This document shows, in pieces, positions 49,487 through 58,362 of a stretch of DNA of 64,000 nucleotides. The notes below the pieces were generated by a model. The model was not told the DNA's origin and did no database searches. It was given only the letters and a program-made list of their open reading frames with translations. This DNA comes from Anaerorhabdus sp964386325 (GTDB taxonomy: Bacteria > Bacillota_I > Bacilli_A > Erysipelotrichales > Erysipelotrichaceae): assembly GCA_964386325.1 (NCBI GenBank), contig CAYLQY010000009.1, positions 1 through 64,000 on the forward strand, in the 5' to 3' direction. Position numbers and translations under genes: made by a program. Position 1 is the first letter of the stretch. The number at the start of each line of letters is the position of its first letter.

Positions 49487-52003
49487 TTATTTCAGTTTAT
49501 TTTTCAAATCCATAATCATTTGTAACGCTTGTATTGGTGTTAACTCATCTGGATTAACTTGCCCCAACATTTCAACAATTTTTGTTTCTTTTGTATCTTC
49601 TTTTTTAAGTTCTACGATTTGATAAGATTGTTGAACTACCCGTTTATGACTTTCTAATTCTTTTAACAATTCTTTCGCACGCGATAATACTGAGTCTGGT
49701 AATTTTGCAAGCTTGGCTACATTAATACCATATGAACGATCTGCTTTACCTTTTTTAACACGATACATAAAAGTAACATGATCATCTTCTTCATGCACTT
49801 CAACATGAACATTCTTCACGCAAGATAGTGAATCTTCCAATGCTGTTAATTCATGATAGTGTGTTGAGAATAATGTCTTTGCATGAATACATGTAGAAAT
49901 ATATTCAATCATTGCTTGGGCAAGTGCCATACCATCATACGTTGATGTACCACGTCCAATTTCATCGAATAAAATTAGTGACTTCTCCGTCGCAAATGTT
50001 AGTGCATGATTTGCTTCTGACATTTCTACCATGAATGTTGATTGTCCTGATAAGATATCATCACTCGCTCCAATGCGGGTAAATATTTTATCAAACAAAG
50101 GAATCTCACATTTTTTACACGGTACAAAACAACCCATTTGGGCAAGTACAACATTTAATGCAACTTGGCGCATATATGTACTTTTACCACCCATGTTTGG
50201 TCCTGTAATGATGAGAATTTCATTTTCATCATTCATCATTAAGTCATTCGCAACATAACGTTTATCCTTCATCATTTTGTCAAGAATCGGATGACGTCCT
50301 TGTACTATATTAACATCTTTATCAGTAAATACTGGACGAATATATCCTTGTTCACTACATAAACTACTCATTGCGTAGTAACAATCTATTTCTGATAAAA
50401 TTGCAGCTAGTTTTTGTAACTTTGGCAAATATCCTTTTATCTTCTCTAAAAGTTCTTGGAACAATTGAAGTTCTCTACGAACGGATCTTTCTTCCGCATG
50501 AAGAATAGCATCTTCCTTTTCTTTTAAGTCTTGCGTTACATAACGTTCACAATTTGTTAGGGTTTGTTTTCTAATGTAACCAAACTCATCTTTAATTTGT
50601 GAATTAGCACCTTTACTAACTTCGATATAATATCCAAATACACGGTTGTATCCAATCTTAAGTGTTCTGATTCCAGTCTTCTCTTTTTCAGCATTTTCAA
50701 GTTGTAGAATCCAATCTTTTCCTTGACGTTGAATGATGCGAATTTCATCAAGTTCAGCATCATATCCATCTTGAAACATTCCACCTTCTTTTGTAGATAG
50801 AGGTGGGTTCTCAACAAAGGCATGTTCGAGTTGAGCGTGTAAATCTTGTAATCGATCTCCTTTTTTCAAGTCGTCAAATACTTCACCTTTCAATCCATCA
50901 AAAATTGCTGGTACAGCATTTAAAGTTTTTTGTAGGCGGATACAATCCATGGCATTAGCACTACCCATCGCAACTCTTGCGATAAGACGTTGCACATCAT
51001 AAACCTTGGATAAGTTTTCTTTTAACTCTTCTCTGGCAATGAAATCTTTCATTAAGATTTCTACTCGATCTAATCTTAATTCAATTTTCTTTTTATCTAC
51101 TAATGGTTTTTCAACCCATTTCTTAAGTAATCTTGATCCCATTGCACTTTGACAGCGATCCATAAAACTCCATAATGTTTCACTTTTACTTTGTGCGCGC
51201 ATTGGTATTACCAATTCCAAATTCTGTTGCGTCGAAAAATCCATGTATAAAACATCATCTTCTCGTTCAATTTCAACCAATTGGAGATGCCCTAACATTT
51301 TCTTTTGTGTAGCTTCTAAATAATGCAACATCAATCCATAAGCTTCACGATTTCTTTCTTCTTTTACTTCTTCACAAAGTTCTGTGTATTGAGGCTCAAT
51401 TGAAGTTTCATCACAATAAGAAATAACAACATTACCAAGTTCTCGTAATATCTTTACGCCCTTTTCATCAAAGCCTGATTTAACTACTACTTCTTTAATA
51501 TTATTCTTTAAAATTGTTTGTGTTAATACAACCCAATTACGGTCTACATTCTTAATAAACGTTTCACCCGTAGACATTTCGACAACAGATAACGCAAACC
51601 CATATTGATAGTCAATTATACTCGCAAGATAAATACTATTTTTTTCATCCGTTAAATCATCCATAACAGTTCCTGGTGTCACAACTTTAATTACATCTCT
51701 TTTTACAATTCCTTGTGCAGTTGAGGGATCTTCTAATTGTTCAACAATCGCAACTTTATATCCTTTTTGTACAAGCCGTTGAATATAAGAAGCAGCTGCA
51801 TGATGAGGCACTCCACACATTGGAACCTTATCTTCAACTCCTGCATTTCTTCCCGTTAACACTAAATCTAATTCACTTGATGCTATCTTTGCATCATCAA
51901 AAAACATTTCATAGAAATCACCTAAACGATAAAAAACAAGTGCATCGAGATACCCTTTTTTTACTTCTAGATATTGTTCCATCATCGGTGTATATTTTGT
52001 CAT
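49487..52003 (-). CDS. mutS: DNA mismatch repair protein MutS
   Basis: An 838-residue mismatch-recognition ATPase. GDFYEMF near 31-37 contains the Phe-x-Glu pair that wedges into mismatches; GPNMGGKSTYMRQ near 600-612 is Walker A and LFDEIGRGTSTYDG near 674-687 the Walker B and ABC-type signature. ATG 52003 follows GCAGGA; the TTG 4 codons upstream is unlikely. Not linked to mutL here. A TATAAT box lies about 30 bases upstream, with a TTGATGG/CCATCAA hairpin further up (52062-52087). Confidence 0.97.
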   Translation of the reverse strand: MTKYTPMMEQYLEVKKGYLDALVFYRLGDFYEMFFDDAKIASSELDLVLTGRNAGVEDKVPMCGVPHHAAASYIQRLVQKGYKVAIVEQLEDPSTAQGIVKRDVIKVVTPGTVMDDLTDEKNSIYLASIIDYQYGFALSVVEMSTGETFIKNVDRNWVVLTQTILKNNIKEVVVKSGFDEKGVKILRELGNVVISYCDETSIEPQYTELCEEVKEERNREAYGLMLHYLEATQKKMLGHLQLVEIEREDDVLYMDFSTQQNLELVIPMRAQSKSETLWSFMDRCQSAMGSRLLKKWVEKPLVDKKKIELRLDRVEILMKDFIAREELKENLSKVYDVQRLIARVAMGSANAMDCIRLQKTLNAVPAIFDGLKGEVFDDLKKGDRLQDLHAQLEHAFVENPPLSTKEGGMFQDGYDAELDEIRIIQRQGKDWILQLENAEKEKTGIRTLKIGYNRVFGYYIEVSKGANSQIKDEFGYIRKQTLTNCERYVTQDLKEKEDAILHAEERSVRRELQLFQELLEKIKGYLPKLQKLAAILSEIDCYYAMSSLCSEQGYIRPVFTDKDVNIVQGRHPILDKMMKDKRYVANDLMMNDENEILIITGPNMGGKSTYMRQVALNVVLAQMGCFVPCKKCEIPLFDKIFTRIGASDDILSGQSTFMVEMSEANHALTFATEKSLILFDEIGRGTSTYDGMALAQAMIEYISTCIHAKTLFSTHYHELTALEDSLSCVKNVHVEVHEEDDHVTFMYRVKKGKADRSYGINVAKLAKLPDSVLSRAKELLKELESHKRVVQQSYQIVELKKEDTKETKIVEMLGQVNPDELTPIQALQMIMDLKNKLK

Positions 52004-52118
52004 AAAATCCTGCAACTTTCCTTGTCTATTATACCTTTTTTCAAAGAAAATTTGTATCCTTCGTTGATGGTTTTAATTCACCATCAATTTTCTGCTGTTT
52101 CTAAAAATACTTATATAC

Positions 52119-52153
52119 AAAAAAATCTTACGATGTAGAATCATAAGATCTTT
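52119..52153 (-). terminator. Terminator of the DUF1307-like lipoprotein gene
   Basis: ATCTTACGAT and ATCATAAGAT pair with one mismatch; a TTTTTTT run follows on the minus strand. Confidence 0.8.
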
Positions 52154-52216
52154 GTTTTATACCTATTCGCACTAATTAAACATTATGTATAAATCTATAA
52201 TTTCTAAACAATACTA

Positions 52217-52648
52217 CTATTTGCAAGTATAGCCAGATGCTTCCAATTGTTTTACTGATTCATTAATATCAATTGCACCTGTACTTGGTTGCATCATGCC
52301 CATGTTAACTAATTGATCATTTCCAGCCTTCTTTACATCAATAACCCATTTTTCTGTAACAACACCATCTTTAATTTCTGTAGTATAGACAACACCTTCT
52401 ACATTAAATTGATCTTTAAGTTGATCAATTACAGCTTGGAATTGCTCTTCAGTCACTCCTAAATCTTCTAGGCTAGCTGATGTTGTTTGTACGATTTCAT
52501 CCACAACCTTACCATCTTTTGACATCATTTCCATTGAAGTTTTAGTTCCTTCAATTTCATATGAACAAACCTTAGTTACTTCCTTACTTCCGCCTGAGCA
52601 TCCAACTAATATGAATGCCAGTAATGCTACTGTTAGTAATTTTTTCAT
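52217..52648 (-). CDS. DUF1307/YehR-like lipoprotein
   Basis: A 143-residue predicted lipoprotein with lipobox FILVGC (Cys 17). The mature domain contains CSYEIEGTKTSMEM and a long alpha/beta region ending in GYTCK, similar in layout to the DUF1307 (YehR) family. The function of that family is unknown. The ATG at 52648 follows AAGAGGAAG; an earlier in-frame ATG would break the signal peptide. Its own terminator follows at 52119. Confidence 0.75.
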   Translation of the reverse strand: MKKLLTVALLAFILVGCSGGSKEVTKVCSYEIEGTKTSMEMMSKDGKVVDEIVQTTSASLEDLGVTEEQFQAVIDQLKDQFNVEGVVYTTEIKDGVVTEKWVIDVKKAGNDQLVNMGMMQPSTGAIDINESVKQLEASGYTCK

Positions 52649-52774
52649 TTCTTCCTCTTTCCGTTTCTGCATCTCTGCTCTCCAAAAATAACAAATATAG
52701 CTCTTTTTTGCAATAAATTTTATTAAGAAATAATAATTGACGCATTTTTGATTTCACACTGTCTTATTATAATT

Positions 52775-52798
52775 AAAAAAGAGTATTTCTACTCTTTC
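52775..52798 (-). terminator. Terminator of the second Fe-ADH gene
   Basis: AAAGAGTA/TACTCTTT with a 4-base loop followed by T6 on the minus strand, at the stop codon of the gene at 52798. Confidence 0.88.
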
Positions 52799-53964
52799 TA
52801 TAAGCACATTTCGTATATTTTTCTAATATCTTCTTGATTTAATGGTTTAAATCCCGGAAGGATTGCATCTTCACAAGATTTCTTTGCCATGATATCAAAG
52901 TTTGTATCATCAATATTTAAATCCGTGAAATTGCTTGTTAATTGTAATGTATTGAAGAAGAAGTCACTTAATCGTTTGATTGCTTCTTTCGCAATTTCCA
53001 TTGGTGGTAGTGTTGCATCTATACCAAATACATTAACACCAAATTGTACATATTTACTAACATTTGTTTCATCTAGGCAATACTCCATCCAACGTGGTGT
53101 AAGTATCGCAAGTCCCAAACCATGGGTAATATCATAGATAGCTGATACCTCATGTTCAATTGGATGGCAACTCCATGCTTGATTTTTACCACCATTCACA
53201 AATCCGTTAATCGCCCAAGAAGAAGTCCACATTAGATTTGCACGTGCTTCATAGTTTGTTGGATCTTTAATCGCAATTGGCGTGTATTTTATAACTGTTT
53301 TCATTAAGCCTTCCATAAAACAATCTAACATATATAAATCTTGATCCATATTGAAATATACTTCTAAGATATGTGACATGATATCAGCTGCTCCACATGC
53401 TGTTTGATATGGACTTACTGAATAGGTATTTGTTGGGTCTAAAAATGATACTGCTGGAATTAAAGGTTGAGCAAGACGTCCATATTTATCTTGTGTTTCT
53501 GGATTACTAATCACCCCGCCTGCATCCATTTCAGAGCCTGTTGCCGATAAAGTAAGAATAGATACTATCGGTAATGCCTTTTCAATAGGTGCATCACTAA
53601 CAAAGAAATCCCATGGATCATGTTCTACAAAAGCACCTGCTGCCATAAACTTTGTAGCATCAATTGTTGAACCTCCGCCTACCGCAAGTAATACATCAAT
53701 GTTCTTTTCTTTACAAATATGCGCACCTTCTCTTACTGAATCAATGCGGGGATTTGGTTCAATTCCAGATAATTCAAACAATTCTAAACCAGCATCTTTT
53801 ATTTCTTTAACTACTTTATCATAAAGACCAATCTTTTTAATTGAACCGCCACCATATGTCATTAATACTCTAGTTCCAAATTTTTTAAGTTCTGGTCCTA
53901 AATTTTTTAATTGGTTTTCACCAAAATATACCTTTGTTGGAATATCATATACAAAACTATTCAT
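52798..53964 (-). CDS. Iron-containing alcohol dehydrogenase (YqhD/BdhA-like)
   Basis: A 388-residue metal-dependent dehydrogenase. GGGSTIDATKF near 96-106 binds the nucleotide; ADIMSHILE near 192-200 and HPIEHEVSAIYDITHGLGLAI near 260-280 (written here only as landmark) hold the metal-binding histidines. The long second metal region with two His pairs is closer to butanol dehydrogenase/YqhD, which reduces aldehydes, than to the enzyme at 5264. A cupin gene precedes it by 33 bases, so the two are probably cotranscribed for aldehyde or aromatic detoxification. Confidence 0.9.
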   Translation of the reverse strand: MNSFVYDIPTKVYFGENQLKNLGPELKKFGTRVLMTYGGGSIKKIGLYDKVVKEIKDAGLELFELSGIEPNPRIDSVREGAHICKEKNIDVLLAVGGGSTIDATKFMAAGAFVEHDPWDFFVSDAPIEKALPIVSILTLSATGSEMDAGGVISNPETQDKYGRLAQPLIPAVSFLDPTNTYSVSPYQTACGAADIMSHILEVYFNMDQDLYMLDCFMEGLMKTVIKYTPIAIKDPTNYEARANLMWTSSWAINGFVNGGKNQAWSCHPIEHEVSAIYDITHGLGLAILTPRWMEYCLDETNVSKYVQFGVNVFGIDATLPPMEIAKEAIKRLSDFFFNTLQLTSNFTDLNIDDTNFDIMAKKSCEDAILPGFKPLNQEDIRKIYEMCL

Positions 53965-53996
53965 TTCTTTTTCTCCTTTATTGTTTTTTATGCCAT

Positions 53997-54401
53997 TTAT
54001 TGGCTAATTCTACTATACTCATCTGAATCAACAGGCTCTAGCCACTCATTCGATGATCCTTCTGCAGGAATCTCTATCGCTAGATGACAAAACCAACTAT
54101 CTTGTGTTGCACCATGCCAGTGCTTTGTTTCCGCTGGTATTTCTACTACATCCCCTGGATAAAGTGGTATAACTTCACTCCCCCATGCTTGATAGTAGCC
54201 TTTTCCACCTGTTACAAGAAGGATTTGACCGCCTTTATGATGAATGTGCCAATTGTTTCTACAACCTGGTTCAAATGTTACATTTCCTATACTAACACCT
54301 TTTTGACTCAGCATGTTCAAATACGCTTTGCCAACAAAATATCTCGCAACTTCCGTTGGTAATTCATTACCCAATTCAAAACTGCTAAGACTTTCTTTCA
54401 T
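53997..54401 (-). CDS. Cupin-domain protein
   Basis: A 134-residue single-domain cupin. NNWHIHHKGGQILLVTGG near 49-66 is motif 1 with its histidine ligands and YPGDVVEIPAETKHWHG near 81-97 is motif 2, so a metal-binding barrel is expected. Small cupins of this kind often accompany carboxymuconolactone decarboxylases or aldehyde reductases. It precedes the Fe-ADH. Substrate unknown. Ribosome site GAAGGAGG. Confidence 0.88.
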   Translation of the reverse strand: MKESLSSFELGNELPTEVARYFVGKAYLNMLSQKGVSIGNVTFEPGCRNNWHIHHKGGQILLVTGGKGYYQAWGSEVIPLYPGDVVEIPAETKHWHGATQDSWFCHLAIEIPAEGSSNEWLEPVDSDEYSRISQ

Positions 54402-54464
54402 CCTTTTTCCTCCTTCAAGTATCTTAAGGATACTACTTGGAGTTAACTCTAAGTCAATACTTAA

Positions 54465-54501
54465 AATTAAAATAGCTTAACAATATATTTGCTAAGCTAC
54501 T
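54465..54501 (-). terminator. Terminator of the GNAT gene
   Basis: TAGCTTA and TAAGCTA pair over 13 bases, followed by TTTTAATTTT on the minus strand. It overlaps the stop codon. Confidence 0.7.
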
Positions 54502-54964
54502 TATTTTCATTATTTATCCGTTTTTTAACCATAACTAATTCATTATTTATATCTAATTCGCCATTGAACTTAAATCCTAAACTTTCATAGAGATGAATCG
54601 CTGGTTTATTTGTTTCATAGACACTTAAGAATATTTCATCCACTACATACTCTTCATATAATCTATCCAATAAAATTGGCAAAATCATTCTTGCTAACCC
54701 TTTTCCTTGATGGTGCTCATCAATAAAGAAACGATCAAGCCATAATCTACCATGTTCGCCTTCATATATCCACAATCCAAACATTGCAAATCCAACAGTA
54801 ATATCATCTACACGTATCAATGTCGGTTTCCAAAGTTCTAATTCATCCGCTTCTTTTAAACATTCTTCTACTGTTTCAATTGTATCTTTTTGATTTTCAG
54901 AAACATGTAGTTTCAACGCTTCTTCTTTAAATTCCTGTGCATTGATAAATTCAACTTTACTCAT
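54497..54964 (-). CDS. GNAT-family N-acetyltransferase
   Basis: A 155-residue acetyl-CoA-dependent acyltransferase. RFFIDEHHQGKGLARMIL near 81-98 contains the Q/RxxGxG/A-type CoA loop (QGKGLA), and the C-terminal NKPAIHLYESLGFKFNG near 122-138 is the usual last strand. Resembles spermidine/ribosomal acetyltransferase-like members, but the substrate cannot be predicted. Single gene with a terminator on either side. Confidence 0.9.
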   Translation of the reverse strand: MSKVEFINAQEFKEEALKLHVSENQKDTIETVEECLKEADELELWKPTLIRVDDITVGFAMFGLWIYEGEHGRLWLDRFFIDEHHQGKGLARMILPILLDRLYEEYVVDEIFLSVYETNKPAIHLYESLGFKFNGELDINNELVMVKKRINNENK

Positions 54965-55013
54965 ATTTATTACCTCTGTTTTATTTTATCATTTTGCTTT
55001 GACTCACACAAAA

Positions 55014-55037
55014 GAAAAACTACTTCACAGTAGTTTA
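55014..55037 (-). terminator. Terminator of the uvrA-hprK-lgt-trxB operon
   Basis: AAACTACT/AGTAGTTT with loop GTGA and a TTTCTTTT tail on the minus strand, at the trxB stop. Confidence 0.85.
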
Positions 55038-55952
55038 ACCTTTAATATAATGGAATGCGCTTTGTGCTGCAATTGCACCATCACCACAAGCTGTTACAAC
55101 TTGACGTAAAACTTTATCGATACAATCACCTGCTGCATAGATTCCTTTTACTTTTGTTTCCATATGATCATCAACTAAGATGTATCCTTGTTCATTTGTA
55201 ATTCCTAAATCTTTGGCGAAATCTGTATTTGGATCTGCACCAATATAAGGGAATACTGCTTTTGTATCTATTGTTGTGATTTCTTTTGTCTCTACATCTT
55301 CTAGAACAATCGCATCAACCTTACCCTCTTTCGCAAGTATTTCTACAGGGAGATGTTTTTTAATAATGTTGATTTTGGGTTCATTTTCAATCTTCGCTTG
55401 AATGATTGGTTCCGCTCTAAATACATCACGACGGATAACAATATTCACTTGTGAGGCAAATTGTGTTAAGTATAATGATTCTTCTAATGCTGAGTTTCCT
55501 CCACCAATAACTGTCACCACTTGATTCTTAAAGAATGAGCCATCACAAACTGCACAATAAGATACACCTTTACCTGTTAATTCTTTTTCATTGGGTATAT
55601 TTAATAAACGTTCCTTTGTTCCTGTCGCAATAATGATTGTATGTGCTGTATATGTATTGCCATCGGAAGAAATTACTTTTTTAACTTCTCCATCTTCAAT
55701 TCTATTTACATCACCATACAAGTATTCAGCGCCAAAATGAGTTGAATGTTCAAACATTTGATAAGCTAAATCGGCACCATTCATTTCTTTAATGCTTGGA
55801 TAGTTTTGAATTTCAAATGTTTTAATTAGTTTCCCACCTGGTGCTTCTTTTTCAAGCATTGCTACTTTTAAACCTGCACGAGAGGCATAGATTGCAGCTG
55901 TCATTCCAGCTGGTCCACCGCCGATAATAATTACATCATATTGTACGTCCAT
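55035..55952 (-). CDS. trxB: Thioredoxin reductase
   Basis: A 305-residue FAD/NADPH enzyme that reduces thioredoxin. GGGPAGMTAAIYASRAG near 11-27 is the FAD site, CAVCDG near 133-138 the redox-active disulphide and GGGNSALEE near 150-158 the NADPH site; GIYAAGDC near 270 binds FAD again. The start overlaps the preceding gene by 22 bases, with AAGGAGG inside that gene. Last gene of the hprK operon. Confidence 0.96.
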   Translation of the reverse strand: MDVQYDVIIIGGGPAGMTAAIYASRAGLKVAMLEKEAPGGKLIKTFEIQNYPSIKEMNGADLAYQMFEHSTHFGAEYLYGDVNRIEDGEVKKVISSDGNTYTAHTIIIATGTKERLLNIPNEKELTGKGVSYCAVCDGSFFKNQVVTVIGGGNSALEESLYLTQFASQVNIVIRRDVFRAEPIIQAKIENEPKINIIKKHLPVEILAKEGKVDAIVLEDVETKEITTIDTKAVFPYIGADPNTDFAKDLGITNEQGYILVDDHMETKVKGIYAAGDCIDKVLRQVVTACGDGAIAAQSAFHYIKG

Positions 55953-57397
55953 GGATGATCCTCCTTAAGTATTGTTTCTATTTCCGCAAGATCACGAATG
56001 ATTTTATTTGGCTTTTGAGCCTCTAACATTGCGATTCTATCTTCATTAAAAATATATCCTATTGAATATACCCCTGCATTATGTGCTGCTTGAATATCCG
56101 TTGCACTATCACCCACATAAATACATGAGTCATGTCCAACATTCAACATTTCACAAGCTTTGAATATTCCTTCTGGACTTGGTTTTCCTTCTTTCACATC
56201 ATCTTGTCCAACAACTACATCGACATATTGTGATAAGTTAAATAAATCCAATCCAAGTTTTACTCCATCTGCGAATTTTGTAGAAACTATACCAATTTTA
56301 TATCCTTCTTCTTTTAAATTCTTTAAAAGTGCTTCAGCATTTTCCATTGGTTTTACAAATTCTGGATGTATTTTGAAATTATATTCACGATATTCCTTAA
56401 TTAATTCTTCCGTATTTTGTTCAGGAAAATAAATTGGGAACATTTTTGCTAATGGTGGACCTAAAACTTCTAGTTGTTTTTCTTTATTAAATTCTTCTTC
56501 AGTGCTATATTTCGCAAATAAGTAACGGTAAGTTTCTAAAATTGCTGGTTCAGTATCAAGTAATGTTCCATCTAAATCAAAGAGCATTGCTGGTTTTGGT
56601 TCTTTCATAAACTTCCTGAAAACACCGACAAAGCCTAAGACCCCAATAATGATAAAGACCACGGATGTCAATTGAGCCATTCGTATTGGTCCAAACATCA
56701 AACTATCAGTACGCATACCTTCGACAATGAATCTTGACCAACCATACCATACTAAATAGAAGTAAACACCATCTCCTCTTTTTAAGAAATGATATTTTTG
56801 ATTGAGCTTACGGAGTAAGAAATAGAAAACTACAAATCCTAATAAATTGAGTACACTTTCATATAAGAAAGTTGGCACGTAATATTCTCCATTAATAAAC
56901 ATCATGTTTTTGATAAACTCGGGGAAGTTTTTAAAATACGCTTCAGTTACCGCAACCCCATGTGCTTCTTGATTTAGAAAATTACCCCAACGACCAATTG
57001 CTTGCGCAATCAACATATTAGGCACAACACAATCTGCTAGACGCATGAAATCAATCTTGCGTTTTCGTGTGTAATATAAACCATAAAGAGCCCCTGTGAT
57101 TAGACCTCCTTGAATTGCAAGTCCACCATTGTATATTTGTAAGATTCGAATTGGATCTTCTAAAAAGTATCCTAAATCAAAGAATAAACAATACCATATA
57201 CGTGCTCCTACGATTCCCCATAGAAAACAACCGATTGTTAAATCTTCGACGATTTCAAAGTTGTAGCCATTTTTCTTAATATCACGATAACTTACAAGTG
57301 CTGTAACAGCTACCCCTGTAATCATTAAGATGGCATACCACTTAACTCCAATATTACCTATTTGAAGAAAAGTTTGTGCATCTGGAAAAAAACTCAT
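55931..57397 (-). CDS. lgt: Lgt prolipoprotein diacylglyceryl transferase fused to a HAD phosphatase
   Basis: A 488-residue two-enzyme chain. Residues about 1-265 are Lgt, which moves diacylglycerol from phosphatidylglycerol to the lipobox cysteine: seven membrane helices, RWGNFLNQEAHG near 137-148 and FLYES near 178-182. Residues about 272-488 are a HAD phosphatase of the PpaX type (LFDLDGTLLDTEP, motif IV GDSATDIQAA). In many Bacillota lgt and ppaX are neighbouring genes; here they are joined without a stop. PpaX hydrolyses pyrophosphate from HPr(Ser-P) dephosphorylation, and hprK is directly upstream, which fits. Confidence 0.93.
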   Translation of the reverse strand: MSFFPDAQTFLQIGNIGVKWYAILMITGVAVTALVSYRDIKKNGYNFEIVEDLTIGCFLWGIVGARIWYCLFFDLGYFLEDPIRILQIYNGGLAIQGGLITGALYGLYYTRKRKIDFMRLADCVVPNMLIAQAIGRWGNFLNQEAHGVAVTEAYFKNFPEFIKNMMFINGEYYVPTFLYESVLNLLGFVVFYFLLRKLNQKYHFLKRGDGVYFYLVWYGWSRFIVEGMRTDSLMFGPIRMAQLTSVVFIIIGVLGFVGVFRKFMKEPKPAMLFDLDGTLLDTEPAILETYRYLFAKYSTEEEFNKEKQLEVLGPPLAKMFPIYFPEQNTEELIKEYREYNFKIHPEFVKPMENAEALLKNLKEEGYKIGIVSTKFADGVKLGLDLFNLSQYVDVVVGQDDVKEGKPSPEGIFKACEMLNVGHDSCIYVGDSATDIQAAHNAGVYSIGYIFNEDRIAMLEAQKPNKIIRDLAEIETILKEDHPWTYNMM

Positions 57398-57399
57398 TT

Positions 57400-58359
57400 T
57401 TATTTCGCCCCTTTATTCTTTTCATTCTCTGCTTGTATAAAACGAAGAACTCTAGCTTCAAATTCTTTCGCACTATTAAATCCCGCTTGTTTAAGAGCGA
57501 AATTTGTAACGGCAGATTCTACAAGTACAGCCATAGAACGCCCTTCTTTGACTGGCAACACAATTGTAGGTACATCAATTTCAAGAATTGTTGTGAACTC
57601 ATCTTCTTCTATACCCACTCGTGCATAATCTTTTGAATCATTATATTTTTCTAACTTGATTACGACATCAACATTATCCTTTGTAAGTAGTGAACTCGCT
57701 CCAAACATTTTCGCAACATCAATAATCCCAATACCACGAATTTCAAGCATACCTTCTAACAATTCAGGACTTTTTCCTACTAATGTATTATGAATCTTTG
57801 CGATATCTACACGATCATCTGCAATTAACACATGCCCACGGCGAATAAGTTCAAGGGCTATTTCACTTTTACCCATACCACTTTCACCTGTGATAAGCAC
57901 ACCTTTACCATATACACTCAACAATACGCCATGAATGTTATCACATGGTGCTAATCTTTCATCCAAAAATGAAACTAAGTCAACCATTAATCGATAACTT
58001 GGTAAATCTGACTTGAAAATTGGAAAGTTCATTTCTGATGCTACTTCGATAAGGATTTTAGGAACTTCACGATTTCTTGAGAAAACAATCATTGGTGTGT
58101 ATGCATCAGTGATTCCTCTAAAACGTTGTCTTTGTGTATCTTCATCTAGTGTTTCAATGAACGCTAATTCTTTATCACCCATAATAACAATACGTTTTGT
58201 TTCTGTTTCCTTAAAGAAACCCGCAAGTTCTAGTCCTGGTCGATTAAGATCTGGTACAATAACCCAACGATTTAATGATTCTTCATTTCCTGTTACTTGT
58301 TCGAATTTAAAATAATCGACAAGTTCTCGTATCATTACTTTTCCTTCTAATTCTTCCAT
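57400..58359 (-). CDS. hprK: HPr kinase/phosphorylase
   Basis: A 319-residue bifunctional enzyme that phosphorylates HPr on Ser46 and removes it by phosphorolysis, the centre of catabolite control in Bacillota. GESGMGKSE near 157-165 is the P-loop, and LEIRGIGIIDVAKMFG near 206-221 the family signature. It therefore links to the many PTS genes in the window. Located between uvrA (3-base gap) and the Lgt fusion. Confidence 0.96.
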   Translation of the reverse strand: MEELEGKVMIRELVDYFKFEQVTGNEESLNRWVIVPDLNRPGLELAGFFKETETKRIVIMGDKELAFIETLDEDTQRQRFRGITDAYTPMIVFSRNREVPKILIEVASEMNFPIFKSDLPSYRLMVDLVSFLDERLAPCDNIHGVLLSVYGKGVLITGESGMGKSEIALELIRRGHVLIADDRVDIAKIHNTLVGKSPELLEGMLEIRGIGIIDVAKMFGASSLLTKDNVDVVIKLEKYNDSKDYARVGIEEDEFTTILEIDVPTIVLPVKEGRSMAVLVESAVTNFALKQAGFNSAKEFEARVLRFIQAENEKNKGAK

Positions 58360-58362
58360 ATC

